37,999 nt of DNA from contig JANQOZ010000096.1 in assembly GCA_028285525.1 (NCBI GenBank), positions 1 through 37,999 of the forward strand, given 5' to 3'. The position numbers and the translations under genes were made by a program. Below the pieces are notes generated by a model. It searched no databases and had not been told where the DNA came from. It saw nothing but the letters and a program-made list of their open reading frames with translations. Numbering within the stretch: the first letter of the stretch is position 1; each line of letters opens with the position of its first letter. Shown piece by piece: positions 7,510-15,295 of the stretch. This DNA is from Lysobacterales bacterium (GTDB lineage: Bacteria > Pseudomonadota > Gammaproteobacteria > Xanthomonadales > SZUA-38).

Positions 7510-9903
7510 ATGAGAAATCCAAGAAACCCGCTCAAAACGCAGCGCCGAACGCTGCTGTTTGCGGCCGTTGCCATGGCCATGTCGGCCGGCGCCGGCGCGC
7601 AGGTGCTGGAAGAGGTGGTCGTGACTGCGCAGAAGCGCGAACAAAACCTGCAGGATGTGGGCATCTCAGTGACGGCTTACTCCGGTGAGCAGATGAAGGC
7701 GCTGGGCATCACCAACACCGTGGAGATCACCGAGCAGATTCCGGGTCTGCAAATGACCACGTTTTCTCCCAATCTGACCGTCTTTAACATTCGGGGCGTG
7801 TCTCAAAACAACTTTACCGACAACCTGGAAGCGCCGGTGGCTGTCTACATCGACGATGCCTACGTCGCCAGCATGAACGCGCTTAACGGACAGCTCTTCG
7901 ACATGGAGCGGGTTGAGGTACTGCGCGGTCCGCAGGGCACGCTGTTCGGCCGCAACGCAACGGGCGGCGTGATTCACTACATCACGAAGGGCGCTGACGA
8001 GGAGGAGACCAACGGTTATCTGTCGGTCCTTGGCGCCGAGTTTGGTCGCGTCGCCGTGGAAGGTGCGGTCGGTGGATCGATCTCTGACACCGTTCGCTAC
8101 CGGGTAGCGTTTCGCCAGGAAGAGTCGGACGGCTTTATCGAATCCGCTCCCTTTCCGGAAGGCAACCCGCTGCCGCCCAGCGGCACGGACCTCGGCGGCA
8201 CGGACGGTTACGCGATTCGCGGTACCCTGCAGTTCGACATCGGCGACAAGGGCAAGCTGAACCTCAGCTACCGGCGCACGGAAGACGACGACGTGCCGAC
8301 CGGAGGCTACAGCTTCATGCCCTACGGCAACGCTGCTGATGCCTACATCCCGCCGGAGTTCGTCGACTTTGTGACCAACGTCATCGGGGCGCCGGCCGGG
8401 GCGACGGCGGACATCTTCTTCTGTCCAAGCCAACTCGACTGCTTTGCACCGGTCGACGAAGCCGGACTGACCATCTTTGACGGAGATCACCCGACGCCCT
8501 TCCAGCACTTTTCGGACTATTCCGGCTTCATGGACCGGGAGACCAACGCGTTTACGGCGCGCTTTGACTACGCGCTGGACAACGGCTGGGACTTCACCTC
8601 GATTACCAACTATTCGGATCTGGATAAGTTTTATACCGAGGACGGCGACGGCATTCCGGTGCCGATCATCGAGTTCACAACCGTCGCGGATTTCACGCAG
8701 ATCAGTCAGGAATTCCGTCTGTCTGGGTCCAGCGACACCATGCGCTGGCAGGTGGGCGCCTACTTCCTGGATATGGAAACCGATGCTGACGTCATCACTC
8801 GGGGAGCTCCGGTCTCGGGCGTAGCGGTCGAACTCGGCTTTGATCCCACCACGCTGACCGCGCCCGCCGTGGTCCAGGACTACACGCTGGACTCCAGGAA
8901 CTGGTCCATCTTCGGCGAGGCCGAATGGGATCTGGGCGAGCGCTGGACGCTGATCACGGGTCTGCGCTGGTCGCAGGACGACAAAGATTTCCGCTTCGTG
9001 ACCGACTTCGAATCGCCGGAAGAGGGCATTCTGGTCCCCGGTCTGTTTGACCTGAACGCCGCCGCCCGGGCCGCCGGTTCCGACGTCGACGAGGTCGACT
9101 ACGGCGATTACGCAGCCCGGCTGCAGCTGAACTACCAGGCCAACGACGACATGCTGATCTTCGGCTCGCTCAACCGCGGCATCAAGGGCGGCAACTTTGC
9201 GCCGTCTGCCAACGTGGGGCTGGATCGGATTCGGCACGACGAAGAGGTGCTGACCTCGCTGGAGCTGGGTGTTAAGACCGATCTGGCGGACGGTCTCGCG
9301 CGGCTGAACGCGACGGCGTTTTTCTACAACTACGACGACTATCAGGCGTTCACCTTCAGCGACGGTACGCCCAGCGTGTCCAACGCTGACGCGCAGAACA
9401 TCGGCGCGGAAATCGAGCTGATCCTGCTGCCCAGCGAACGCTGGGACATCATCCTTGGCGCGGCCTTTATGGGCTCTGATGTCGACAACGTGGAAACGCC
9501 CCAGAGCCAGGTTACGCCGGTTGGCTTCACGGTCGACTGGCCCATCGACTTCCTCGACAACCGTGAGTTGCCGAACACGCCGAACGTCAGCTTCAACTAC
9601 CTGTTCCGGTACAACTGGGATGCGCTGGGCGGCAACTTTGCCGCGCAGCTTGACGGGGTCTGGTACGACGACCAGTTCCTGGAGGTGACCAACGGCGGCG
9701 CCGCTTTCCAGAGCTCCTACGGCGTGGCCAACGCGAGCCTGGGCTGGACCAGCGCCGACGAGCGCTGGAACGTTCGAGGCTGGGTCAAAAACCTGGCTGA
9801 CGAAGAGTACAAGCTCTACGGCCTCGACCTCGGCATCCTCGGCGGTACCGCGGTTTACGGTCCGCCGCAGTGGTACGGCATGGACCTGACGTTCAGCTTC
9901 TAA
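7510..9903 (+). CDS. TonB-dependent outer-membrane receptor
   Basis: This is a 797-residue TonB-dependent receptor. A signal peptide is followed by the TonB-box region EEVVVTAQKREQNLQDV, then the plug domain (PGLQM, FNIRGVSQNNF, VAVYIDDAYV, and VEVLRGPQGTLFGRNATGGVIHY). The rest is a beta-barrel ending in Phe (LTFSF), the usual C-terminal outer-membrane insertion signal. A strong Shine-Dalgarno sequence, GGAGGGAGA, precedes the ATG. The barrel end (NLADEEYKLYG) is also typical. Receptors of this TAQKREQNLQDV type in heterotrophic gammaproteobacteria and sphingomonads often carry plant, steroid or aromatic compounds rather than iron, but that is not specific evidence. Located between the MFS permease and the aldehyde dehydrogenase, it probably imports the island's substrate into the periplasm, where the amine dehydrogenase works. 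Confidence 0.96.
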   Translation: MRNPRNPLKTQRRTLLFAAVAMAMSAGAGAQVLEEVVVTAQKREQNLQDVGISVTAYSGEQMKALGITNTVEITEQIPGLQMTTFSPNLTVFNIRGVSQNNFTDNLEAPVAVYIDDAYVASMNALNGQLFDMERVEVLRGPQGTLFGRNATGGVIHYITKGADEEETNGYLSVLGAEFGRVAVEGAVGGSISDTVRYRVAFRQEESDGFIESAPFPEGNPLPPSGTDLGGTDGYAIRGTLQFDIGDKGKLNLSYRRTEDDDVPTGGYSFMPYGNAADAYIPPEFVDFVTNVIGAPAGATADIFFCPSQLDCFAPVDEAGLTIFDGDHPTPFQHFSDYSGFMDRETNAFTARFDYALDNGWDFTSITNYSDLDKFYTEDGDGIPVPIIEFTTVADFTQISQEFRLSGSSDTMRWQVGAYFLDMETDADVITRGAPVSGVAVELGFDPTTLTAPAVVQDYTLDSRNWSIFGEAEWDLGERWTLITGLRWSQDDKDFRFVTDFESPEEGILVPGLFDLNAAARAAGSDVDEVDYGDYAARLQLNYQANDDMLIFGSLNRGIKGGNFAPSANVGLDRIRHDEEVLTSLELGVKTDLADGLARLNATAFFYNYDDYQAFTFSDGTPSVSNADAQNIGAEIELILLPSERWDIILGAAFMGSDVDNVETPQSQVTPVGFTVDWPIDFLDNRELPNTPNVSFNYLFRYNWDALGGNFAAQLDGVWYDDQFLEVTNGGAAFQSSYGVANASLGWTSADERWNVRGWVKNLADEEYKLYGLDLGILGGTAVYGPPQWYGMDLTFSF

Positions 9904-9920
9904 ACGTCTAACGGTGGAAC

Positions 9921-9950
9921 AGCCGCTGCCCGGACGCCCGGGCAGCGGCT
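9921..9950 (+). terminator. Perfect 13-bp hairpin after the TonB receptor gene
   Basis: AGCCGCTGCCCGG (9921-9933) and its exact complement at 9938-9950 enclose a four-base loop, 17 bases after the receptor stop codon. No run of T follows (gccaataatcatttg), so it may be a partial terminator or an mRNA 3'-end stabiliser rather than a full stop. The aldehyde dehydrogenase gene starts 32 bases later with little room for its own promoter. Confidence 0.6.
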
Positions 9951-9982
9951 GCCAATAATCATTTGTTACGGAGACAGCGGTC

Positions 9983-11395
9983 TTGACTACTCAATACACC
10001 ATGACCATCAACGGCCAGCAGGTAGCTGCTGACAGCCACAGCGAGATCAATAATCCATCCAACGGCGAGCTTGTCGGCCTGTCTCCGCAGGCCAGTACTG
10101 CACACCTCAACGACGCGGTGGCGGCGGCTGAGAAGGCGTTCCAGTCGTGGCGCTTCAGCAGCGACGACGACCGCAAGGCCGCGTGCCACACAATGGCCGA
10201 CATTCTGGAGGCTAACGCCGGTGATCTGGCGGTGCTGCTAACGAAAGAGCAGGGCAAGCCGCTGGCGGGCATGGGTTCAAACTTTGAGCTCGGCGGCTGC
10301 ATCGGCTGGACGCGCTACACCGCGGAACAAAGCCTTGAGGTCAAGTTGCTCCAGGACAACGAAGGAGGCCGCATCGAGCAGCATCGGGTGCCAATCGGTG
10401 TTGTCGGCTCGATCACGCCCTGGAACTGGCCGCTGATGATTGCGATCTGGCATGTCATCCCCGCGATCCGCACCGGCAACACGGTTGTGATCAAGCCTTC
10501 GCCCTACACACCGCTGAGCACGCTCAAGATGATCGAGCTGATCAGCGAGGCGGTCCCGCCCGGCGTCCTAAACTGCGTCGCCGGCGGCAACGAGCTGGGC
10601 GCTGAAATTACCCAGCATCCTGCTATCGGCAAAGTGGTGTTCACCGGCTCGATCGCCACCGGCAAGAAGGTCATGGCCAGCGCTTCAGAAACGCTGAAGG
10701 CGATCACGCTGGAGCTCGGCGGCAACGATCCGGGCATCGTCCTGCCGGACGTCGATCCCAAGGCGATGGCCGAAGGGATCTTCTGGGGCTCGTTCATCAA
10801 CAGCGGGCAGACCTGCGGCGCCCTTAAGCGGCTCTATGTGCACGACAGCATTTACGACGAAACCTGCCAGGCCCTGACCGACTTTGCCGCCAACGTCCCC
10901 ATGGGCGACGGCATGGACGAGAACAACGTGCTGGGTCCGCTGCAGAACGAAATGCAGTTCAACAAGGTGAAGGACCTGGTCGAAGACGCCAAGGCGCAGG
11001 GCGCTCGAATCCTGTGCGGCGGCGAGCCGACCGGCCAGGGTTATTTCTACCCGATCACGCTGGTGGCCGACATCAAGGACGGCACCCGGCTGGTTGACGA
11101 GGAGCAGTTTGGCCCCGTGCTGCCGATCATCCGCTACTCCGAGCTGAGCGACGCTATCGCAAGCGCCAACGGCCTGGAGTACGGGCTCGACGCCTCGGTC
11201 TGGAGCACCGATGCCGAGGCGGCCGCCAAGGTGGCGGCACAGCTCGAGGCAGGCACGGTCTTCATCAACAAACACGCGGAGATCGCACCGCACGTGCCCT
11301 TTGGCGGCATCAAGTGTTCAGGGCTTGGCGTGGAGTTCGGCGAAGAGGGCCTCGAAGCCTACACCAACATCAAGATTGTCAACGCGGCGGCCTGA
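9983..11395 (+). CDS. Aldehyde dehydrogenase (NAD(P)-dependent)
   Basis: This is a 470-residue member of the aldehyde dehydrogenase superfamily. It shows TPWNWPLM (oxyanion Asn), IKPSPYTPLS for cofactor binding, VFTGSIATGKK, LELGGNDPGI with the general base Glu244, and INSGQTCGA with the catalytic Cys278. The PFGGIKCSGLG motif closes the fold. TTG 9983 is the best start, with GGAG about nine bases upstream; ATG 10001 is an alternative. It oxidises an aldehyde to a carboxylate in the cytoplasm. It stands two bases upstream of the amine dehydrogenase heavy-chain gene, which fits oxidation of the aldehyde released by that enzyme or by the transaminase. Preference for phenylacetaldehyde-like substrates would fit the context but is not readable from the sequence. 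Confidence 0.95.
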   Translation: MTTQYTMTINGQQVAADSHSEINNPSNGELVGLSPQASTAHLNDAVAAAEKAFQSWRFSSDDDRKAACHTMADILEANAGDLAVLLTKEQGKPLAGMGSNFELGGCIGWTRYTAEQSLEVKLLQDNEGGRIEQHRVPIGVVGSITPWNWPLMIAIWHVIPAIRTGNTVVIKPSPYTPLSTLKMIELISEAVPPGVLNCVAGGNELGAEITQHPAIGKVVFTGSIATGKKVMASASETLKAITLELGGNDPGIVLPDVDPKAMAEGIFWGSFINSGQTCGALKRLYVHDSIYDETCQALTDFAANVPMGDGMDENNVLGPLQNEMQFNKVKDLVEDAKAQGARILCGGEPTGQGYFYPITLVADIKDGTRLVDEEQFGPVLPIIRYSELSDAIASANGLEYGLDASVWSTDAEAAAKVAAQLEAGTVFINKHAEIAPHVPFGGIKCSGLGVEFGEEGLEAYTNIKIVNAAA

Positions 11396-11397
11396 AG

Positions 11398-12546
11398 ATG
11401 AAAAATACCTTGCTCGCAGGAGCGATCCTCACCTTTGCTGCGGCGGCCCAGGCGGAGCTGAAGCCGGAACAACTCGGAAAGGTCCTGACGCTGCCGGAGA
11501 AATATCCGCCGCACTGGATCATTGTCCACGACGCAACCTTCTTCCACATGCTGGATGGACGTCAGTACGTGATCGACGCGGATGCCGAGACGCTGCCGGA
11601 GCAGGTCAAAGGCATGTTCAACAGCTCGTTTATCGCGACCGTTAATCAGTCGTCGGTAAGGCCCGAGATGTATGTCGCTGAGACCTACTACACCCGCGGC
11701 TCCCGCGGCACGCGGACTGACGTTCTCACCATCTACGACAAGCGGACGCTGGAACCGGTGGATGAGGTGATTCTGCCGAACAACAACCGCTACAGCGGCA
11801 TGCCGAACCAGTATGCCCATACGCTGATCGACAACGAACGCCTGGTACTGATCTTTAACCTCAATCCGGCAACGTCGCTCAGCGTGGTTGACCTGGAGGA
11901 GCGCAAGTACCTCGGCGAAATCCCGATCCCGGGCTGCTCGCTGGCTTTTCCGACCGGTGAACGCGGCTTCACCTCGATCTGCGCCGGCGGGGACATGTAC
12001 TCGGTGCAGCTCAACGCGGACGGCACGATGGCCTCGAGTGCCCGCACGGAGTCGTTCAACGATATCGACAACAACCCGCTGTTCGAAAAGCCTGCCATCG
12101 TCGGCAGCACCGCGTACTTCCCGACCTTCCTCGGCGACATGGTTGAGGTGGATCTGAGCGGCCCGGCCGCCAAGGTGGGCGAGCGCTGGTCGCTGCGCCA
12201 GGGTGACGACGACGGCTGGCGACCCGGCGGCATGACCTACGCCATCTCCGACGCGGAAGGCCAGCTCTACGTGCTGGCCCACCCGGCGGGTTATGACGGC
12301 TCCCACAAAGATCCCGGCGTTGAGGTCTGGCTCTACGACCCCGCAACACGCAAGCGCACCGCCCGCCATCCGCTGAAGACGCCCGGCCTGTCGATTGCGC
12401 TGACCCGGGATGCTGAGGCGCCGCTCATGATCGTCACCAATATCGAGATGGGCCTGGATGTCTACGACGCTAAGAGCGGCAAGTACCTGCGCACCGTGAC
12501 CGGCTTCGGTCAGGAAACCCCTTTTGTAGTGCACGGAGCACGATGA
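11398..12546 (+). CDS. aauB: Amine dehydrogenase heavy chain (aromatic amine dehydrogenase-like)
   Basis: This is the 382-residue large subunit of a TTQ-dependent amine dehydrogenase, a periplasmic seven-bladed beta-propeller that scaffolds the small catalytic subunit. A signal peptide ends near AQA before ELKPEQLGKVLTL. Family-typical stretches include VHDATFFHMLDGRQYVID, RGTRTDVLTIYD, NPATSLSVVDL, and the C-terminal NIEMGLDVYD and GKYLRTVTGFG. ATG 11398 was chosen over the longer open frame from 11314 because it gives the signal peptide. The start lies two bases after the aldehyde dehydrogenase stop, and the end overlaps the light-chain start as ATGA, so expression of the two subunits is coupled. 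Methylamine and aromatic amine dehydrogenases share this subunit type; the light chain argues for the aromatic type. Confidence 0.92.
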   Translation: MKNTLLAGAILTFAAAAQAELKPEQLGKVLTLPEKYPPHWIIVHDATFFHMLDGRQYVIDADAETLPEQVKGMFNSSFIATVNQSSVRPEMYVAETYYTRGSRGTRTDVLTIYDKRTLEPVDEVILPNNNRYSGMPNQYAHTLIDNERLVLIFNLNPATSLSVVDLEERKYLGEIPIPGCSLAFPTGERGFTSICAGGDMYSVQLNADGTMASSARTESFNDIDNNPLFEKPAIVGSTAYFPTFLGDMVEVDLSGPAAKVGERWSLRQGDDDGWRPGGMTYAISDAEGQLYVLAHPAGYDGSHKDPGVEVWLYDPATRKRTARHPLKTPGLSIALTRDAEAPLMIVTNIEMGLDVYDAKSGKYLRTVTGFGQETPFVVHGAR

Positions 12547-13061
12547 TGAACTGGTTGATCAAACAGCTGGACCGCATGACCGAGTCCAAAACCCGCACCG
12601 TGGCCCAGAGCACCGGCCGACGCAGCTTTATGGGCCGGCTGGCCATGACCCTGACCGGCGTATCGGCGCTGCCGCTGCTGCCGGTGGCCCGGGCGCAGCA
12701 GCAGCCCGGCGAAACGGGTGATCCGAACTCCTGCGACTACTGGCGCTATTGCGCGATCGACGGGTTTCTCTGCGGCTGCTGCGGCGGCTCGATGAACACC
12801 TGTCCGCCGGGCACCGAGATGTCGCCGATGACCTGGCTGGGCACCTGCCAGAACCCGGCGGACGGCAAGAACTACATCATTTCCTATAACGACTGCTGCG
12901 GCAAAACCTCGTGCGGCGCGTGCCTATGCAATCGCAACGAGGCCGACCGACCGGTGTATCGCCCGCAGGCGGCTAACGACATCAACTGGTGTATCGGCAC
13001 GAAACACCTCACCTACAACTGTTCGACAGCTATCGTTGTGGGAACCGCGCTGGAGCAATGA
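12543..13061 (+). CDS. aauA: Amine dehydrogenase light chain, TTQ cofactor subunit (aromatic amine dehydrogenase-like)
   Basis: This is the 172-residue catalytic subunit. It oxidatively deaminates a primary amine to an aldehyde in the periplasm and passes electrons out through tryptophan tryptophylquinone. A twin-arginine signal (GRRSFMGRL) is followed by a Cys-rich domain with 14 cysteines in the mature part, as I recall for the aromatic enzyme, against 12 in methylamine dehydrogenase. Trp98 (SPMTW) and Trp149 (INWC) are 51 residues apart, exactly as the two TTQ tryptophans in both known types. Asp73 (AIDG) and Asp117 (NDCC) match the two active-site aspartates by spacing. The position of the conserved active-site Thr (Thr172 of the aromatic enzyme) is Ser161 here. 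It overlaps both the heavy chain and the cytochrome gene by ATGA. Confidence 0.93.
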   Translation: MMNWLIKQLDRMTESKTRTVAQSTGRRSFMGRLAMTLTGVSALPLLPVARAQQQPGETGDPNSCDYWRYCAIDGFLCGCCGGSMNTCPPGTEMSPMTWLGTCQNPADGKNYIISYNDCCGKTSCGACLCNRNEADRPVYRPQAANDINWCIGTKHLTYNCSTAIVVGTALEQ

Positions 13062-13546
13062 TGCGAGCAGTATTGCTACTGACGGCTGCCGCCGTTTTGG
13101 CGGTCGGGCCCGCCGGCCAGGCTAACGCCCAGGCTGACGCATACAACACTTGTGCGGCCTGTCATCTGCCGACGGGTGCCGGTATCCCCGGAGCGTTTCC
13201 ACCGATCCGTGACCGCGGTCGCCAGATCGCCAGGCTAAAGGGTGGGCGCGAATACCTGATCGGCGCCGTGTTGAACGGTTTGATGGGGCAGATCACCGCC
13301 GGAGGTCAAAGCTACTTCGGGGTGATGGCCGGGCAGCGGGGCGCGATGGATCATGAATCCATTGCCCAGGCGCTCAACTACGTCGTGTTTGAGCTGGCCA
13401 ACGCTGAGGACGGCGCTGAGATCTCCGCGTTCACCGCGGAAGAGGTGGCCGGAGTGGCGGAACAGTGGGGTGCAGCCGGCCCGGACAAGGCGGCCAAGGT
13501 CCGCCAGCAGCTCGTCGAGAAACATGCTGATGCCTGGCCAGACTAG
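13058..13546 (+). CDS. Periplasmic monohaem cytochrome c (162 aa)
   Basis: This is a small class I cytochrome c. A signal peptide ends near ANAQA, and the haem-binding motif CAACH lies at residues 32-36, followed by the typical GAGIPGAFPPI segment. A Met in GVMAGQR is a likely sixth ligand. A C-terminal tail of about 50 residues is Ala/Glu-rich. ATG 13058 overlaps the stop of the light-chain gene (ATGA), so it is translated in step with the dehydrogenase. The natural inference is that it takes electrons from TTQ, the job of amicyanin or azurin in known systems; no blue copper protein gene is present here. Its role as acceptor is unproven, since it could also relay to an oxidase. Confidence 0.9.
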   Translation: MMRAVLLLTAAAVLAVGPAGQANAQADAYNTCAACHLPTGAGIPGAFPPIRDRGRQIARLKGGREYLIGAVLNGLMGQITAGGQSYFGVMAGQRGAMDHESIAQALNYVVFELANAEDGAEISAFTAEEVAGVAEQWGAAGPDKAAKVRQQLVEKHADAWPD

Positions 13547-13550
13547 AACG

Positions 13551-14003
13551 GTGAAGTCGATTCTTGCAGCGGCGCTGCTGGCGGTAAGCTTAAGCGCCGC
13601 CGGCGACGACCATCGCGCGAAGATCAACTACATGCTGTACTGCCAGGGCTGTCACCTGCCGGCCGCCGAGGGGCTCGAAGACAAGGTGCCGCGCATGAGC
13701 GGTTTTGTCGGCTACTTCACTCACAGTGACGAAGGACGACGGTTTCTGATCCAGGTTCCCGGCTCGGCCACTGCGCCGGTCAACGATGAACAGCTTGCTG
13801 AGCTGATGAACTGGATTTTGCGAACGTACAGCGCAGACGAGCTGGCCGACGGCTTTGAGCCTTATACGGTGGCCGAGGTGGCTGAGCTGCGGCAGACGCC
13901 GGACACGGATCCCGCCGCCAGGCGTAAACAGATCCTCGAAGACTTAAGCAAGAAAAACCGGCAGCTCCGCCGGTCGCTGGCGCAGCCCGCAACGTCGCCG
14001 TAG
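13551..14003 (+). CDS. Second periplasmic monohaem cytochrome c (150 aa)
   Basis: GTG 13551 gives a clean signal peptide (MKSILAAALLAVSLSAAG), then CQGCH at residues 31-35. The two in-frame ATGs at 13524 and 13530 would add a short basic extension and overlap the previous gene; either start is possible. Downstream, PRMSGFVGYF carries a Met that could be the axial ligand, and PGSATAPVNDEQLAELMNWIL resembles the last helix of class I cytochromes. A charged tail rich in Lys/Arg follows. It lies four bases behind the first cytochrome gene and is convergent with mauD, with only four bases between stops. It is probably the second electron carrier of the amine oxidation chain. Sequence alone does not say which cytochrome meets the enzyme first. 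Confidence 0.87.
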   Translation: MKSILAAALLAVSLSAAGDDHRAKINYMLYCQGCHLPAAEGLEDKVPRMSGFVGYFTHSDEGRRFLIQVPGSATAPVNDEQLAELMNWILRTYSADELADGFEPYTVAEVAELRQTPDTDPAARRKQILEDLSKKNRQLRRSLAQPATSP

Positions 14004-14007
14004 GGCT

Positions 14008-14613
14008 TCAACCCGCCTGCTGAAAGTAATCCTGGATGGACGCGATGCCGGTCTTCTTCGCCTCGAAGAGGCTCTCCAGGTGTTCCCGGGAATTCACCAG
14101 GCCCTTGGCGCGCAGGATGCCCTGCTCGTCGATCAGCACGGCGTAGGGAAGCTTGTCCACCTGGTAGGTCATGCCCAGCTCGGTGGAAAGCACGTACGGA
14201 AACTCGCTGAGCTTTTCGCGCTCGACAAACGCCTGCTGCTTTTCAAGCTCACCGTCGCTGGCCAGCATCACCTCCAGCCAGCCGCGCTCTGCCCGCGCAC
14301 TCGAGCGGATCACCGGCAGCAGCGTCTTGCAGACCGGACACGACGGCGAAAGAAAAAAGATCAGCTGACTCTTCGCGTCAGCCAGCGACACCTCAGAAGG
14401 GCCCAGGTGATGAACCTCGCCGGCAAGATCTTTCACCGCCAGCGCCGGCGCGGCGTCGCCAACCTTTGGCCCACCGCCGGTGGACAGCGCTCCTGCCGGC
14501 GCGATGCGCTCATGCAGAATGCCGATCTGTCGTGCCAGGGCGATAACTACCGTGATCAGGCCGATGACAATAACCCAAAGCAGCACTACGGAAATGATCA
14601 GCGCGTTTTCCAC
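14008..14613 (-). CDS. mauD: Amine dehydrogenase accessory protein MauD (thioredoxin-like)
   Basis: This is a 201-residue membrane-anchored thioredoxin-fold protein. One N-terminal hydrophobic segment (residues 5-27) is followed by a periplasmic domain with the redox motif CPVC at residues 92-95 (SPSCPVCKTLLP) and a cis-proline loop (KLPYAVL). MauD is needed for correct formation of the many disulfides in the light chain of methylamine dehydrogenase, and the same is expected for the aromatic enzyme. Its start overlaps the end of mauE by 16 bases, so mauE and mauD form one transcript. Here they are on the strand opposite the structural genes and converge with them, unlike the collinear order in the classical mau and aau clusters as I recall them. 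Confidence 0.93.
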   Translation of the reverse strand: MENALIISVVLLWVIVIGLITVVIALARQIGILHERIAPAGALSTGGGPKVGDAAPALAVKDLAGEVHHLGPSEVSLADAKSQLIFFLSPSCPVCKTLLPVIRSSARAERGWLEVMLASDGELEKQQAFVEREKLSEFPYVLSTELGMTYQVDKLPYAVLIDEQGILRAKGLVNSREHLESLFEAKKTGIASIQDYFQQAG

Positions 14614-15152
14614 AGGCGTGCCTCCGTGCTGGTAGTCAGTCGCAGATGGTTGGCGATCAGCGTGTTGGCGGCGCCATAGAGAGCGGACGCGGCGGCCAGC
14701 CCCAGGGTCACGGTCAGCCAGTCAAGCCAGCCAAGCGCTCTTGCCTGGTCGGGCAGCAGCGCGACGGCGATCACTGCGAGCAGCAGGACATTGCGCAGCA
14801 GGAGCCAGCCCGAAAGCGTCTGGCTGGCCGCTGGTCCGGCACACCCGCAGTCGATGTCGCGGCGTCCGCGAAGCAGGTTTAAGGCGATACCTGCAGAGTA
14901 GCCCGCCATCAGCATGCCGGCGAGCATCATCGCGGCTGCGGCCTGGCCAGCAAGGACCAGCGCAACAACCGCCAGCTCCGCTGCGATCACCAGCCAGGAA
15001 GCGATGGGAACCAGGCTGTCTGGCAGCACCCGGTAGTCGGCCAGCACCGCAGAAAAGTGCTGAGGTGAGCGGATTTTGTGGCTGACGGAAAAGGCGAATA
15101 ACAGAGTGACGGCGCTGATCAGAAGCGCCGCCGCAGCGGCGTCAATAGTCAT
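14598..15152 (-). CDS. mauE: Amine dehydrogenase accessory membrane protein MauE
   Basis: This is a 184-residue integral membrane protein with about four hydrophobic helices and the MauE/DoxX-like layout. Recognisable parts are FSVSHKIRSPQHFSAVLADY near the start and the RRDIDCGCAG loop, with two closely spaced cysteines after the second or third helix. In methylotrophs, loss of MauE or MauD leaves the light chain unstable, and the pair is thought to deliver disulfide chemistry in the periplasm. The gene is the first of the mauE-mauD pair and is divergent from the phospholyase-type gene, with about 143 bases between starts. The family match rests on the conserved region and on mauD next door. 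Confidence 0.9.
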   Translation of the reverse strand: MTIDAAAAALLISAVTLLFAFSVSHKIRSPQHFSAVLADYRVLPDSLVPIASWLVIAAELAVVALVLAGQAAAAMMLAGMLMAGYSAGIALNLLRGRRDIDCGCAGPAASQTLSGWLLLRNVLLLAVIAVALLPDQARALGWLDWLTVTLGLAAASALYGAANTLIANHLRLTTSTEARLWKTR

Positions 15153-15295
15153 TGCCCATTGTAACCGTTCCAGGGCCGGGAAGAAGCCCGGGCGCCCGCT
15201 TTTTTTGGCCTTGCGCAGGGCGCCTAACCATGCGTTGCCGCGGCCCGCGAGGTACTATGATCATCCCGGGAGAAGCTGTCGCGTCGGAACGATTA

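Noticed and set aside
7666-9237. 523-codon open frame on the minus strand opposite the TonB receptor
   Set aside because: It lies wholly inside a clear receptor gene, has no recognisable domain and is rich in Arg, Gly and Val as expected for a shadow frame in GC-rich DNA.
11314-11397. Upstream extension of the amine dehydrogenase heavy chain
   Set aside because: The extra 28 codons lie inside the aldehyde dehydrogenase gene in another frame, and the inner ATG gives a normal signal peptide.
15175-15206. Stem CCGGG/CCCGG followed by a run of T as a terminator
   Set aside because: The T-run is nine bases beyond the stem, and no forward-strand gene ends nearby; the region is the divergent gap between mauE and the phospholyase-type gene.
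15235-15261. TTGCCG and TATGAT as a sigma-70 promoter for the phospholyase-type gene
   Set aside because: The spacer is only 15 bases and the -35 is imperfect, so it was not listed as a feature.
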